DNA of 64,000 bases. Origin: Acuticoccus sp039034015. GTDB lineage: Bacteria; Pseudomonadota; Alphaproteobacteria; Rhizobiales; Amorphaceae. The stretch is from contig JBCCBM010000010.1 of the NCBI GenBank assembly GCA_039034015.1, positions 62,001-126,000 of the forward strand. The letters run 5' to 3'. Positions within the stretch are counted from its first letter, which is position 1. Each line of letters opens with the position of its first letter. Under the pieces are notes generated by a model that had not been told where the DNA came from, did no database searches, and saw nothing but the letters and a program-made list of their open reading frames with translations. The translations under genes and the position numbers were made by a program. Below are positions 24,827 through 31,876 of the stretch, one piece after another.

Positions 24827-25573
24827 CTACCCGCGGCCCACGAAGGGCATTTTGGTCGCCATCACCGTGACGGTCTGGGCGTTGGCCGACAGGTCAAGCC
24901 CGGCCATGTAGAGGATCGTCTCGGCCACCACGTCCACATCCATCAGCGGCTCTGCGCGGACGGTGCCATCAGCTTGGGGCACGCCGTTTGCCATGCGGGC
25001 GGCCATGTCGGTGAGGGCGTTGCCAATGTCGATCTGGCAGCAGGCAATGTCGTGGGCCCGGCCGTCGAGGCTGATGGTTTTGGTGAGCCCGCTGATGGCG
25101 TGCTTTGAGGAGGTGTAGGGCGCCGACCCGGGGCGCGGCGCGTGGGCGGAGATGGACCCGTTGTTGATGATGCGGCCGCCGCGGGGCGTTTGGTCGCGCA
25201 TCATGCGGTAGGCGCCGCGGGCCATCAGGAACGCGCCGTCCAGGTTGAGGGCAATCACACGCCGCCACGCCTCGAAGGTGAGATCGCCAAAATTGGTGCC
25301 GGGCACGTTGTTGCCGGCGTTGTTGAACAAAACGTCCAGTCGGCCGTGGCGCTCGGCAATGGCGGCGTAGAGCGCGTCGACCGCGGCTTCATCGGTGGCA
25401 TCGCACGGGACGGCGAGGATGCTGGCATCCGTGGCCGCCACCTCGGCGAGCTTTGCCTCATTGCGCGCGGCGATGACCACTTTGGCCCCGTGGGCGGCGA
25501 GCTTGAGGGCACAGGCTTTGCCGATGCCCTGGCTTGCCCCTGTCACAAGGACGACTTTGTCTTTCACACCCAC
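24827..25573 (-). CDS. Short-chain dehydrogenase/reductase, substrate unknown
   Basis: Classical SDR oxidoreductase of 248 residues. The NAD(P)-binding motif VTGASQGIGKA lies near residues 10-20 and the NNAG motif in VLFNNAGNN. The catalytic serine is in NNGSISAH and the Tyr/Lys pair in PYTSSKHAIS, followed by the usual DIGNALTDMAA substrate loop. ARNEAKL near residue 36 with no acidic residue after beta-2 suggests NADP(H). Substrate cannot be predicted from sequence. It converges on aapP and is followed upstream by an unrelated secreted-protein gene. Confidence 0.9.
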   Translation of the reverse strand: MGVKDKVVLVTGASQGIGKACALKLAAHGAKVVIAARNEAKLAEVAATDASILAVPCDATDEAAVDALYAAIAERHGRLDVLFNNAGNNVPGTNFGDLTFEAWRRVIALNLDGAFLMARGAYRMMRDQTPRGGRIINNGSISAHAPRPGSAPYTSSKHAISGLTKTISLDGRAHDIACCQIDIGNALTDMAARMANGVPQADGTVRAEPLMDVDVVAETILYMAGLDLSANAQTVTVMATKMPFVGRG

Positions 25574-25657
25574 GGCGGCCTCCTGTTGGTCGGATCGCCG
25601 TGGGGGTAGTCGCTTCGCCGGGCGCGATCAACGCCCCTCCATAGACGAGCGCCTTAT

Positions 25658-25688
25658 GCCCGATCAGGTTGATCCAACCTGATCGGGC
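25658..25688. terminator. Palindromic hairpin between SDR start and small secreted gene
   Basis: GCCCGATCAGGTT-GATCC-AACCTGATCGGGC is a perfect 13-bp stem with a 5-base loop. It lies 12 bases past the stop of the leftward 103-residue gene and 84 bases upstream of the SDR start. There is no long T-run. It most likely ends transcription of the small gene, but a palindromic operator for the SDR gene is an alternative. Confidence 0.65.
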
Positions 25689-25700
25689 GGCGCTGTGGTG

Positions 25701-26012
25701 TTAGGCCGGCTCGCCGATGGGCACGATCGGCAGCGTGGTCCACGCTTCGCCGGAGGCCACCACGCAGGAGCGGCCAGACGGCAGCGTCAAAATCGCGGTC
25801 CACGAGCCGGTCGGTGAGGCATAGAGTTCAAGGACCCGGCGATCATTTTGGAGCCCGAAGGAGCGCTGGGTCTCCTTGAATTTGGCGCCGAGAATTTTCA
25901 CGATTTCGGAGCGGTGCTTGCAGACGGCGCGGGCCTCTGCGGTATCTGCCGTGACGAATTGCAGGGCGGCTGCCGTTGCAATGGCGGAGGCGAGGACGAT
26001 CATCTTCCGCAT
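25701..26012 (-). CDS. Small exported protein of unknown function
   Basis: I do not recognise a named family. The 103-residue product has a signal peptide (MRKMIVLASAIATAAALQFV, cleavage probably after AEA near residue 27). The mature part of about 75 residues has two cysteines (CKHRSEIVKILGAKF and GRSCVVASGEAWT) and aromatic residues in ASPTGSWTAILTLPSG. That pattern is seen in small periplasmic proteins conserved in Rhizobiales. It is monocistronic, with its own hairpin downstream and a long non-coding region upstream. Confidence 0.75.
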   Translation of the reverse strand: MRKMIVLASAIATAAALQFVTADTAEARAVCKHRSEIVKILGAKFKETQRSFGLQNDRRVLELYASPTGSWTAILTLPSGRSCVVASGEAWTTLPIVPIGEPA

Positions 26013-26520
26013 GGCAAGTTCTCCTTATGTCGTTAGCGGCGAGATCTTTCTGCTGAGCCGCCTAACTGATATGTGGTGCCTGTTTTCGTTCGTTACATCT
26101 CACATTATGTTGTGTAGTAAGCCGCCGGGGATTAGTGACCAGCAACACACTTTCGATCACGTCGGCGCGTCGACACCGCATTGACCGTCACGGACCCTGG
26201 CAAACCTTGCAAAAAGGCCGCCAATGGTGTGCTCCCGGGTCCGCATCGCATCGGACCGACGTTCCCTCGCGCGGGCCATTGGCGGCCCGTCTTCTGGCGC
26301 GGCAGCGGGGATAACCCGCCCATTCGCACGAGTGTCCACGCGAATGCTTACCTGAAGCTTGCTTGGAACGACCCGCGTTGCAATGCGAACCCGGGTTGTG
26401 ACAACAACGCTCCACAACCTTTGGCCAGCCCTGTGCAAAGGTCTGACGATCGCAGCGCATGACGGTGGTCCTGCAAAGCCCATGGCGCCGCCGTGCCAGT
26501 CCCGTGCCAGGCAAAAACGC
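26013..26520. other. 508-base intergenic region with RNA-like structure
   Basis: No convincing gene is seen. The first 150 bases are relatively AT-rich and probably hold the promoter of the leftward small exported protein. A nested stem-loop (26216-26287) and a second hairpin (26321-26346) follow. Short open frames on both strands lack ribosome binding sites and family features. Confidence 0.5.
26216..26287. repeat. Nested stem-loop, possible structured RNA or palindromic element
   Basis: GGCCGCCAATGG (26216-26227) is the exact reverse complement of CCATTGGCGGCC (26276-26287). Inside the 48-base loop, GGTCCG (26238-26243) pairs with CGGACC (26252-26257). A further hairpin, CATTCGC (26321-26327) with GCGAATG (26340-26346), follows 33 bases on. 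No known RNA family is recognised. Confidence 0.55.
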
Positions 26521-27732
26521 TCAGCGCGGCTGTCCCTCCCGCGCAACACTGCGCATCAACGCCCACTGCCGCGGCAAGATGGACCGCGTGTCATAGTCGG
26601 CCAAAATGGTCTCCCGCGCGGCGCGGGACAGTTTTTGGCTGTCCACCTCGCCCGACAAAACCCCCTCAATGCGCGCCGCAATGGCGTCCACATCGAAAAA
26701 GTCGGTCAAAACGCCGTTCACATCGTCGGCAATCAGCTCACGCACGGGGGCGGTGTCCGAGCCCACCACAACCGCCCCGGTCGCCATCGCCTCCAGCATC
26801 GACCAGGACAACACAAACGGTACGGTTAGATAAACGTGCGCCTTGGTGAGGCGGAACATCGCCTGCAAGGTCGACAGCGGCACAAGGCCCAAAAAGTGCA
26901 CCCGCGCGGCGTCAAGATCGAGCGTCTCCATCGCGTGCTCGCGATAGGTTTTGCCATCGGCGCGCTTGCGGCCGTAGGCGACACGGTCGTTCCCGGCAAT
27001 CAACACATGAAGATTTGGCCGCCGCTTTTGCAGCTTTGCCACCGCCTCCATAAACTGCGGAAACCCGCGATAGGGCTCCATCCCCCGCGCCACATAGGTG
27101 ATCACCTCATCACCCTTCACAAAGGTGCGCTCGCCCACCGTGAGGCTCGCCTCGCCCGGCGCAAAAAATGTGCAATCGACGCCCTCATGCAAGACAGAGA
27201 TATCGCGCTGAAATCGTTGGGGAAACTGGCTCCACTGCCAGCGGGTGGGCGAGGTTCCCCAGTCCATCACGGCAAGGTCGGCCAGGATCGGGAGGTTTTT
27301 GAAGTGCGTGCGCGCGGCCGCGTCATGGCCCACATCGTCCAAGAAGTCCGCGTCACTGCCCCGCGCGTTGTAATACCACTCGTAAAGCGTCAGAAGCCGC
27401 GCGCTCGGAAACAGCTCCTTCATGAGCAGCGAGGGGCCCCAGCCGGAGTGGGCGCAAATGAGGTCGGGCGTGAACCCGCTCTCTTTCAGCTTATAGAGCG
27501 ACTGGAAGGCGGCTTGGGCGGTGAGGATCGCCCGCTCCATGGTGACGAGCGTCGGGTGGATTTTCTCCGTCACCTCCCGGTGGGGCTTATAGTCCACCCG
27601 GCGCAGCTTGAAGGCTTGCTGGTTGGTGGGCAGCGTCGCGGCGACCATCTGAACGCCGTCCATGCCGGCCAGATAGCTTGCGATGCGTCGGTATTGGCCC
27701 GGAAAATTGTTGTGCAGGAAGAGAATGTTCAT
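26521..27732 (-). CDS. Family 4 glycosyltransferase
   Basis: Predicted cytoplasmic GT-B glycosyltransferase of 403 residues, probably acting on surface polysaccharide. The start is ATG 27732, with AGGAGGG eight bases upstream (27741-27747). The N-terminal domain begins MNILFLHNNFPGQYRRIASY with the loop typical of this fold and contains LICAHSGWGPSLLMKELFPS. The C-terminal donor-binding domain has ISVLHEGVDCTFF, RGMEPYRGFPQFMEA and the EX7E-like region VPFVLSWSMLEAMATGAVVV. Donor and acceptor are unknown. It is divergent from pdhC and has no polysaccharide genes beside it. Confidence 0.88.
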   Translation of the reverse strand: MNILFLHNNFPGQYRRIASYLAGMDGVQMVAATLPTNQQAFKLRRVDYKPHREVTEKIHPTLVTMERAILTAQAAFQSLYKLKESGFTPDLICAHSGWGPSLLMKELFPSARLLTLYEWYYNARGSDADFLDDVGHDAAARTHFKNLPILADLAVMDWGTSPTRWQWSQFPQRFQRDISVLHEGVDCTFFAPGEASLTVGERTFVKGDEVITYVARGMEPYRGFPQFMEAVAKLQKRRPNLHVLIAGNDRVAYGRKRADGKTYREHAMETLDLDAARVHFLGLVPLSTLQAMFRLTKAHVYLTVPFVLSWSMLEAMATGAVVVGSDTAPVRELIADDVNGVLTDFFDVDAIAARIEGVLSGEVDSQKLSRAARETILADYDTRSILPRQWALMRSVAREGQPR

Positions 27733-27860
27733 TGGCGGGACCCTCCTGCCGTGTCGATGGCGCAGGATGGATGCACGGGCGTTGCAATCGAGGCAAGATT
27801 TCCGGCACAAGATGGGGCGCCCGAAAAGGCAGCACCAAAAACCACCGGAGAGGACGCCCG

Positions 27861-29216
27861 ATGCCCACCCCGATCCTGATGCCGGCCCTCTCGCCCACGA
27901 TGGAGGCCGGCACGCTTGCCAAATGGCTCGTGAAGGAGGGCGACACGGTGCAATCCGGCGACATCATCGCCGAGATCGAGACCGACAAGGCCACCATGGA
28001 GGTGGAGGCCGTCGACGAGGGCACGGTGGGAAAGCTTATTGTCGCGGAGGGCACGGCCGATGTGCCGGTGAACGAGCCCATCGCAATGCTGCTTGAGGAG
28101 GGCGAGGACGCAAGCGCCATGGACGCTGCCGCCGCCGCAGCCCCCGCGAAGGCCGAGGCGCCCGAGCCCACCCCAGAGCCGGAAGCCGCCGCGCCAGAAC
28201 CTGCCGCTCCCTCCGCCGCCCCCGCTGCCCCGGCCGCCAACGGCGACGGACGGCGCGTGTTCGCCTCCCCGCTCGCAAAGCGCCTTGCCGCCCAAGCCGG
28301 GCTCGACCTTTCGATGATCGAAGGGTCCGGCCCCCACGGCCGCGTGGTGAAGAAGGATGTGGAGGCCGCAAAGGCCGCCGGCACCGGCAAACCTGCCCCG
28401 AAAGCAGCCCCCGCCGCGGCCGAAAAACCGGCCCCCGCGCCCGCCCCGCAAAAGGCGCCCGCCGCCGCCGCTGCCGGGATGAGCGACGATCAAATCAAAG
28501 CGATGTTCCCCGATGGGAACTACGAGGAACTCCCCCACGACGGGATGCGCAAAACCATCGCGCGCCGTCTGGTGGAATCGAAACAAACCATCCCACACTT
28601 TTATCTGACCGTGGATGTGGAGCTCGACGCGCTCCTCAAACTGCGCGGAGAATTGAACGGCAGCGCGCCGCAAAACGACGGCAAGCCCGCCTACAAGCTG
28701 TCGGTGAACGATTTCGTCATCAAAGCGATGGCCATGGCGCTAAAGTCGGTGCCGATGGCGAACGCCACGTTCACCTCCACCGCCCGCCTCCTCCACAAGG
28801 ATGTGGATGTGGGGGTCGCGGTCTCCATCCCCGATGGGCTCATCACGCCCGTCATCCGCAAGGCCGACACCAAAACGCTGTCGGTCATCTCGAACGAGAT
28901 GAAGGACCTTGCCAAGCGCGCGCGGGACAAAAAGCTCCAACCCGCCGAATATCAAGGCGGGTCAACGGCCGTCTCAAACCTTGGCATGTTCGGCATCCGC
29001 GACTTTGCGGCAGTCATCAACCCGCCCCACGGGTCGATCCTGGCTGTCGGCGCCGGCACCCAGCGCCCCGTGGTGAAGGATGGCGCCGTTGCCATCGCCA
29101 CCGTCATGACTGTGACCCTCTCAGTTGACCACCGTGCGGTGGACGGCGCGCTCGGGGCTGAGGTGCTGCAGGCGTTCAAAGGCTATGTGGAGAAGCCCAT
29201 GAGGCTCCTCGTCTAG
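27861..29216 (+). CDS. pdhC: Pyruvate dehydrogenase E2, dihydrolipoamide acetyltransferase
   Basis: Core of the pyruvate dehydrogenase complex, passing the acetyl group from lipoamide to CoA. The 451-residue product has one lipoyl domain (about 1-78; lipoyl-lysine Lys43 in ETDKATMEVE), an Ala/Pro linker, a peripheral-subunit-binding domain (about 133-170; FASPLAKRLAAQAGLD) and the trimeric catalytic domain (about 225-451). The active site is His424 and Asp428 in DHRAVDG. The start is ATG 27861, preceded by GGAGAGGA. It is normally in a pdhA-pdhB-pdhC(-lpd) operon, but none of these genes is in the window, so it is solitary here. The branched-chain or 2-oxoglutarate E2 alternatives are less likely, given the MPTPILMPALSPTMEAGTLA start. 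Confidence 0.92.
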   Translation: MPTPILMPALSPTMEAGTLAKWLVKEGDTVQSGDIIAEIETDKATMEVEAVDEGTVGKLIVAEGTADVPVNEPIAMLLEEGEDASAMDAAAAAAPAKAEAPEPTPEPEAAAPEPAAPSAAPAAPAANGDGRRVFASPLAKRLAAQAGLDLSMIEGSGPHGRVVKKDVEAAKAAGTGKPAPKAAPAAAEKPAPAPAPQKAPAAAAAGMSDDQIKAMFPDGNYEELPHDGMRKTIARRLVESKQTIPHFYLTVDVELDALLKLRGELNGSAPQNDGKPAYKLSVNDFVIKAMAMALKSVPMANATFTSTARLLHKDVDVGVAVSIPDGLITPVIRKADTKTLSVISNEMKDLAKRARDKKLQPAEYQGGSTAVSNLGMFGIRDFAAVINPPHGSILAVGAGTQRPVVKDGAVAIATVMTVTLSVDHRAVDGALGAEVLQAFKGYVEKPMRLLV

Positions 29217-29260
29217 AGGCGAAATCGCGGGGGGCCAACACTCCCGCTTTTTTCCAGGCT

Positions 29261-29383
29261 CTCGCGGGGTCGAACGAGCGTCAACCCACGCTTCGCTCCG
29301 CCGGCACAGTTGCCGGCGTTCTTTGATGCCAAAGTCGGCAACAGCCGACTTTGGTGGGGTTGACCCTCGTTCGCCCCCGCGAG
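29261..29383. repeat. Cloverleaf-like palindromic intergenic element
   Basis: Outer arms of 27 bases (29261-29287 and 29357-29383) are reverse complements with only two mismatches. They enclose two perfect hairpins: GCCGGCA-CAGT-TGCCGGC (29300-29317) and CCAAAGTCGGC-AACA-GCCGACTTTGG (29329-29354). The layout recalls palindromic intergenic mosaic elements of rhizobia, but no sequence match to a named family can be claimed. It starts 44 bases after the pdhC stop, so it could also act as a terminator or mRNA stabiliser. Confidence 0.8.
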
Positions 29384-29481
29384 CTTCTGTGGGTAGTCGG
29401 CTCCGGGGGAAAGTCGCGTTTCCATCTCACCAAGGGAAATGTGCTGGGGTATACGGCACGCCCTCACAGATACATTTGCCG

Positions 29482-29497
29482 TTAAGAGTTGATTAAC
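29482..29497 (+). promoter_or_regulatory. CtrA binding site upstream of pleC
   Basis: TTAA-GAGTTGA-TTAAC is a perfect match to the full CtrA consensus TTAA-N7-TTAAC. It lies about 65 bases upstream of the chosen pleC start. A GATTC (CcrM-type GANTC) site follows at 29538. Control by the cell-cycle regulator CtrA is inferred. Confidence 0.7.
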
Positions 29498-29560
29498 CCT
29501 CATTGGCAAAGGCTACCCGCGCCGTAACACTTGCGGCGATTCACTGGCGGCCGGAGTGCT

Positions 29561-31876
29561 ATGGCGTCCGAGACGATGACACGATCGGCAGCCGAACGCC
29601 CACGGGCCGGGCGGCGCGCCGAACCGCGCGGGCGACGGGCCGATATGAACGGCCACGTGCGCCTTCTCGCCTCCCCCGGCTATGGGCAGCTTCTGGCGCG
29701 CGAGCCCATCCTGCGGCGGGCAATCCCCTTCCTCACCATAATCTTCATTCTGGTGATCGGCGCCTATCGCATCGCCATCACCGTCGACGCGCGGACCGAC
29801 ACGCTGAACCACGCGCAGGCGCAAATCACGTTCCTCGCCACTGCGCTTGCCGCCGACACCGCCCGCGCTGCCAGCCAGTCCAGCGCATCCCTCTCCGCGC
29901 TGGTGGGCGAGGCGCTGCCCGACAACGCCACCCAAAACGAACGGCAAGTGGCGCTCATCGAAGGCCGGCGCATCACCGCAACCTTCCCTTTTCGGGGGGA
30001 TCTCACGCGAGAGCGGAGTGCCGCGCTCCTTGGCGAAAACCAGCCGCTCACCACCTTTGGCCGGCGCGCAGGCGTCATGACCATCACGACAGGCGGGGCC
30101 GACCGCTTTGCCACCGTGCACCACATTGAGGGCACGGATGCGATGATTGCGGTCGTCCAGCCAAAACGTGCCATCCTCTCAAAATGGCGCGATGAACTCT
30201 CCACCTCCGCCGTCCTCTTCATGTGTACCGCCGGCGTCATCATCGTGGTGGTCTACGCGTTTTATGCCCAGGCCGCGCGCGCCCGCTCCGCCGACACCAT
30301 CTACACCTCCACTCGAGACCGGATCGACACCGCCCTCACCCGCGGGCGATGCGGCCTCTTTGATTGGGACGTTGCCCGGGGGCGCATGTTTTGGACCCAA
30401 TCGATGTTCGAGGTGCTCGGAATGCCCCCGCGCGACGAGCTGATGGGCTTTCGCGAAGTCTCCGAACTCGTCCACCCCGATGATGGCGACCTTTATGAGC
30501 TGGCCGAGCGGCAGCTGAAGTCAGGCGAAGCGGTGCTCGACCGCACGCTCAGAATGCGCCACGCGACGGGGAAGTGGATTTGGCTCTCCATCCGCGCCGA
30601 ACTGGTGCGCGATGTGGAATCGGGCCGGCCGCACCTCATCGGCGTTGCCCTCGACACCACCGAGCAAAAGCGCCTCGCCGAGCTCTCCGCCACCGCCGAC
30701 ATGCGCCTGCGTGATGCCATCGAGACCGTCTCAGAGGCGTTTGTGTTGTGGGATGCGCAAAACCGCCTCGTCATGTGCAACACAAAATACCAGGAGATGC
30801 ACAACCTGCCCGACGCTGGTGTGCGCCCCGGCACGCCCTATCACGAGGTGATCAACGCCGCGCTGCAGCCCGTTGTCTCCACGCAAGCGATCGTCAAGGG
30901 CAAGCAAAACGATGAAGAGCGGTCCTACGAGGCCGAGCTTGCGGGCGGGCGTTGGCTGCAAATCAACGAACGGCGCACGAAAGATGGCGGCTTCGTCTCA
31001 GTCGGCACCGACATCACCGCGCTGAAAAACCATGAGGAACAGCTCATGGAAAAGGAAAAGAGCCTAAAAGCCAACGTGGTGGAGCTTTCGCGCGCACGGC
31101 GAACGGCGGAAAACCAGGCGAACCAACTGTCAGAGCTTGCCAAAAAACACGCGGACGAGAAAAACCGCGCCGAGGATGCCAACCGCGCCAAGTCAGAGTT
31201 TTTGGCCAACATCTCGCATGAGTTGCGCACGCCGCTGAATGCGATCATCGGCTTTTCAGAAATCATGAAGTCCTCGATGTTCGGCCCCCTCGGCGCGCCG
31301 AAATATGAGGAATATTGCGGTGACATCCACCATTCGGGCACATACCTTTTGGGCGTCATCAACGACATCTTGGATATGAGCCGCATCGAGGCCGGCCAGG
31401 TGGACCTTTCCATGGAAACGGTCGATCTGGCAGAGCTCTTCTCCGAGGCGGAGCGGATCATGACGCCCACCAGCGCGGAGAAGACCATCACGCTCGCCTC
31501 CGCCATCTCGAAAGGGATGCGCATCCGGGTGGACCGCCGGGCGATGAAGCAGATCCTTTTGAACCTCATGTCCAACGCGGTAAAATTCACGCCCCACGAT
31601 GGCTGCGTCACCACCCGCGCGCGGCTCGAGAAGGATTTTGTCGTCGTCGCGGTGGAAGACAACGGGATTGGTATTCCAAAGCGCGAGCTTGACCGGCTCG
31701 GCCAGCCCTTTGTGCAGGTGGAAAACCAGTTCACCAAGACGCACCAGGGGTCGGGGCTGGGACTTGCCATTGCCCGCTCGCTCACCGAGCTGCACCGGGG
31801 GCGGATGGAGATTCAGTCCGAGGTGGGGCTTGGGACGACGGTCACCGTGCGCCTCCCCCGCGAGGCGATCACCTGA
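29561..31876 (+). CDS. pleC: PleC/DivJ/PdhS-type PAS sensor histidine kinase
   Basis: Membrane sensor kinase that in alphaproteobacteria acts on DivK/PleD to set cell polarity and division. ATG 29561 gives 771 residues. A TTG at 29531 and an ATG at 29576 are alternatives. Two membrane helices (about 54-72 and 217-240) flank a periplasmic domain. Two PAS domains (about 263-365 and 385-490) and a coiled coil follow. The H-box SHELRTPLNAIIGFSEIMKS has His553 and is followed by the hallmark MFGPLGAPKYEEYCGDI of this kinase class. The ATPase domain shows NAVKFTP and GSGLGLAIARSL. It converges on glnE with an 8-base overlap, an order conserved in Rhizobiales. Which of PleC, DivJ or PdhS it equals is inferred from that synteny. 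Confidence 0.85.
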   Translation: MASETMTRSAAERPRAGRRAEPRGRRADMNGHVRLLASPGYGQLLAREPILRRAIPFLTIIFILVIGAYRIAITVDARTDTLNHAQAQITFLATALAADTARAASQSSASLSALVGEALPDNATQNERQVALIEGRRITATFPFRGDLTRERSAALLGENQPLTTFGRRAGVMTITTGGADRFATVHHIEGTDAMIAVVQPKRAILSKWRDELSTSAVLFMCTAGVIIVVVYAFYAQAARARSADTIYTSTRDRIDTALTRGRCGLFDWDVARGRMFWTQSMFEVLGMPPRDELMGFREVSELVHPDDGDLYELAERQLKSGEAVLDRTLRMRHATGKWIWLSIRAELVRDVESGRPHLIGVALDTTEQKRLAELSATADMRLRDAIETVSEAFVLWDAQNRLVMCNTKYQEMHNLPDAGVRPGTPYHEVINAALQPVVSTQAIVKGKQNDEERSYEAELAGGRWLQINERRTKDGGFVSVGTDITALKNHEEQLMEKEKSLKANVVELSRARRTAENQANQLSELAKKHADEKNRAEDANRAKSEFLANISHELRTPLNAIIGFSEIMKSSMFGPLGAPKYEEYCGDIHHSGTYLLGVINDILDMSRIEAGQVDLSMETVDLAELFSEAERIMTPTSAEKTITLASAISKGMRIRVDRRAMKQILLNLMSNAVKFTPHDGCVTTRARLEKDFVVVAVEDNGIGIPKRELDRLGQPFVQVENQFTKTHQGSGLGLAIARSLTELHRGRMEIQSEVGLGTTVTVRLPREAIT

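Larger units (their letters stand above)
29217..29560. other. Intergenic region between pdhC and pleC
   Basis: These 344 bases hold a 123-bp cloverleaf-like palindromic element (29261-29383) and, nearer the kinase gene, a full CtrA recognition site (29482-29497). No gene is seen. Confidence 0.7.
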
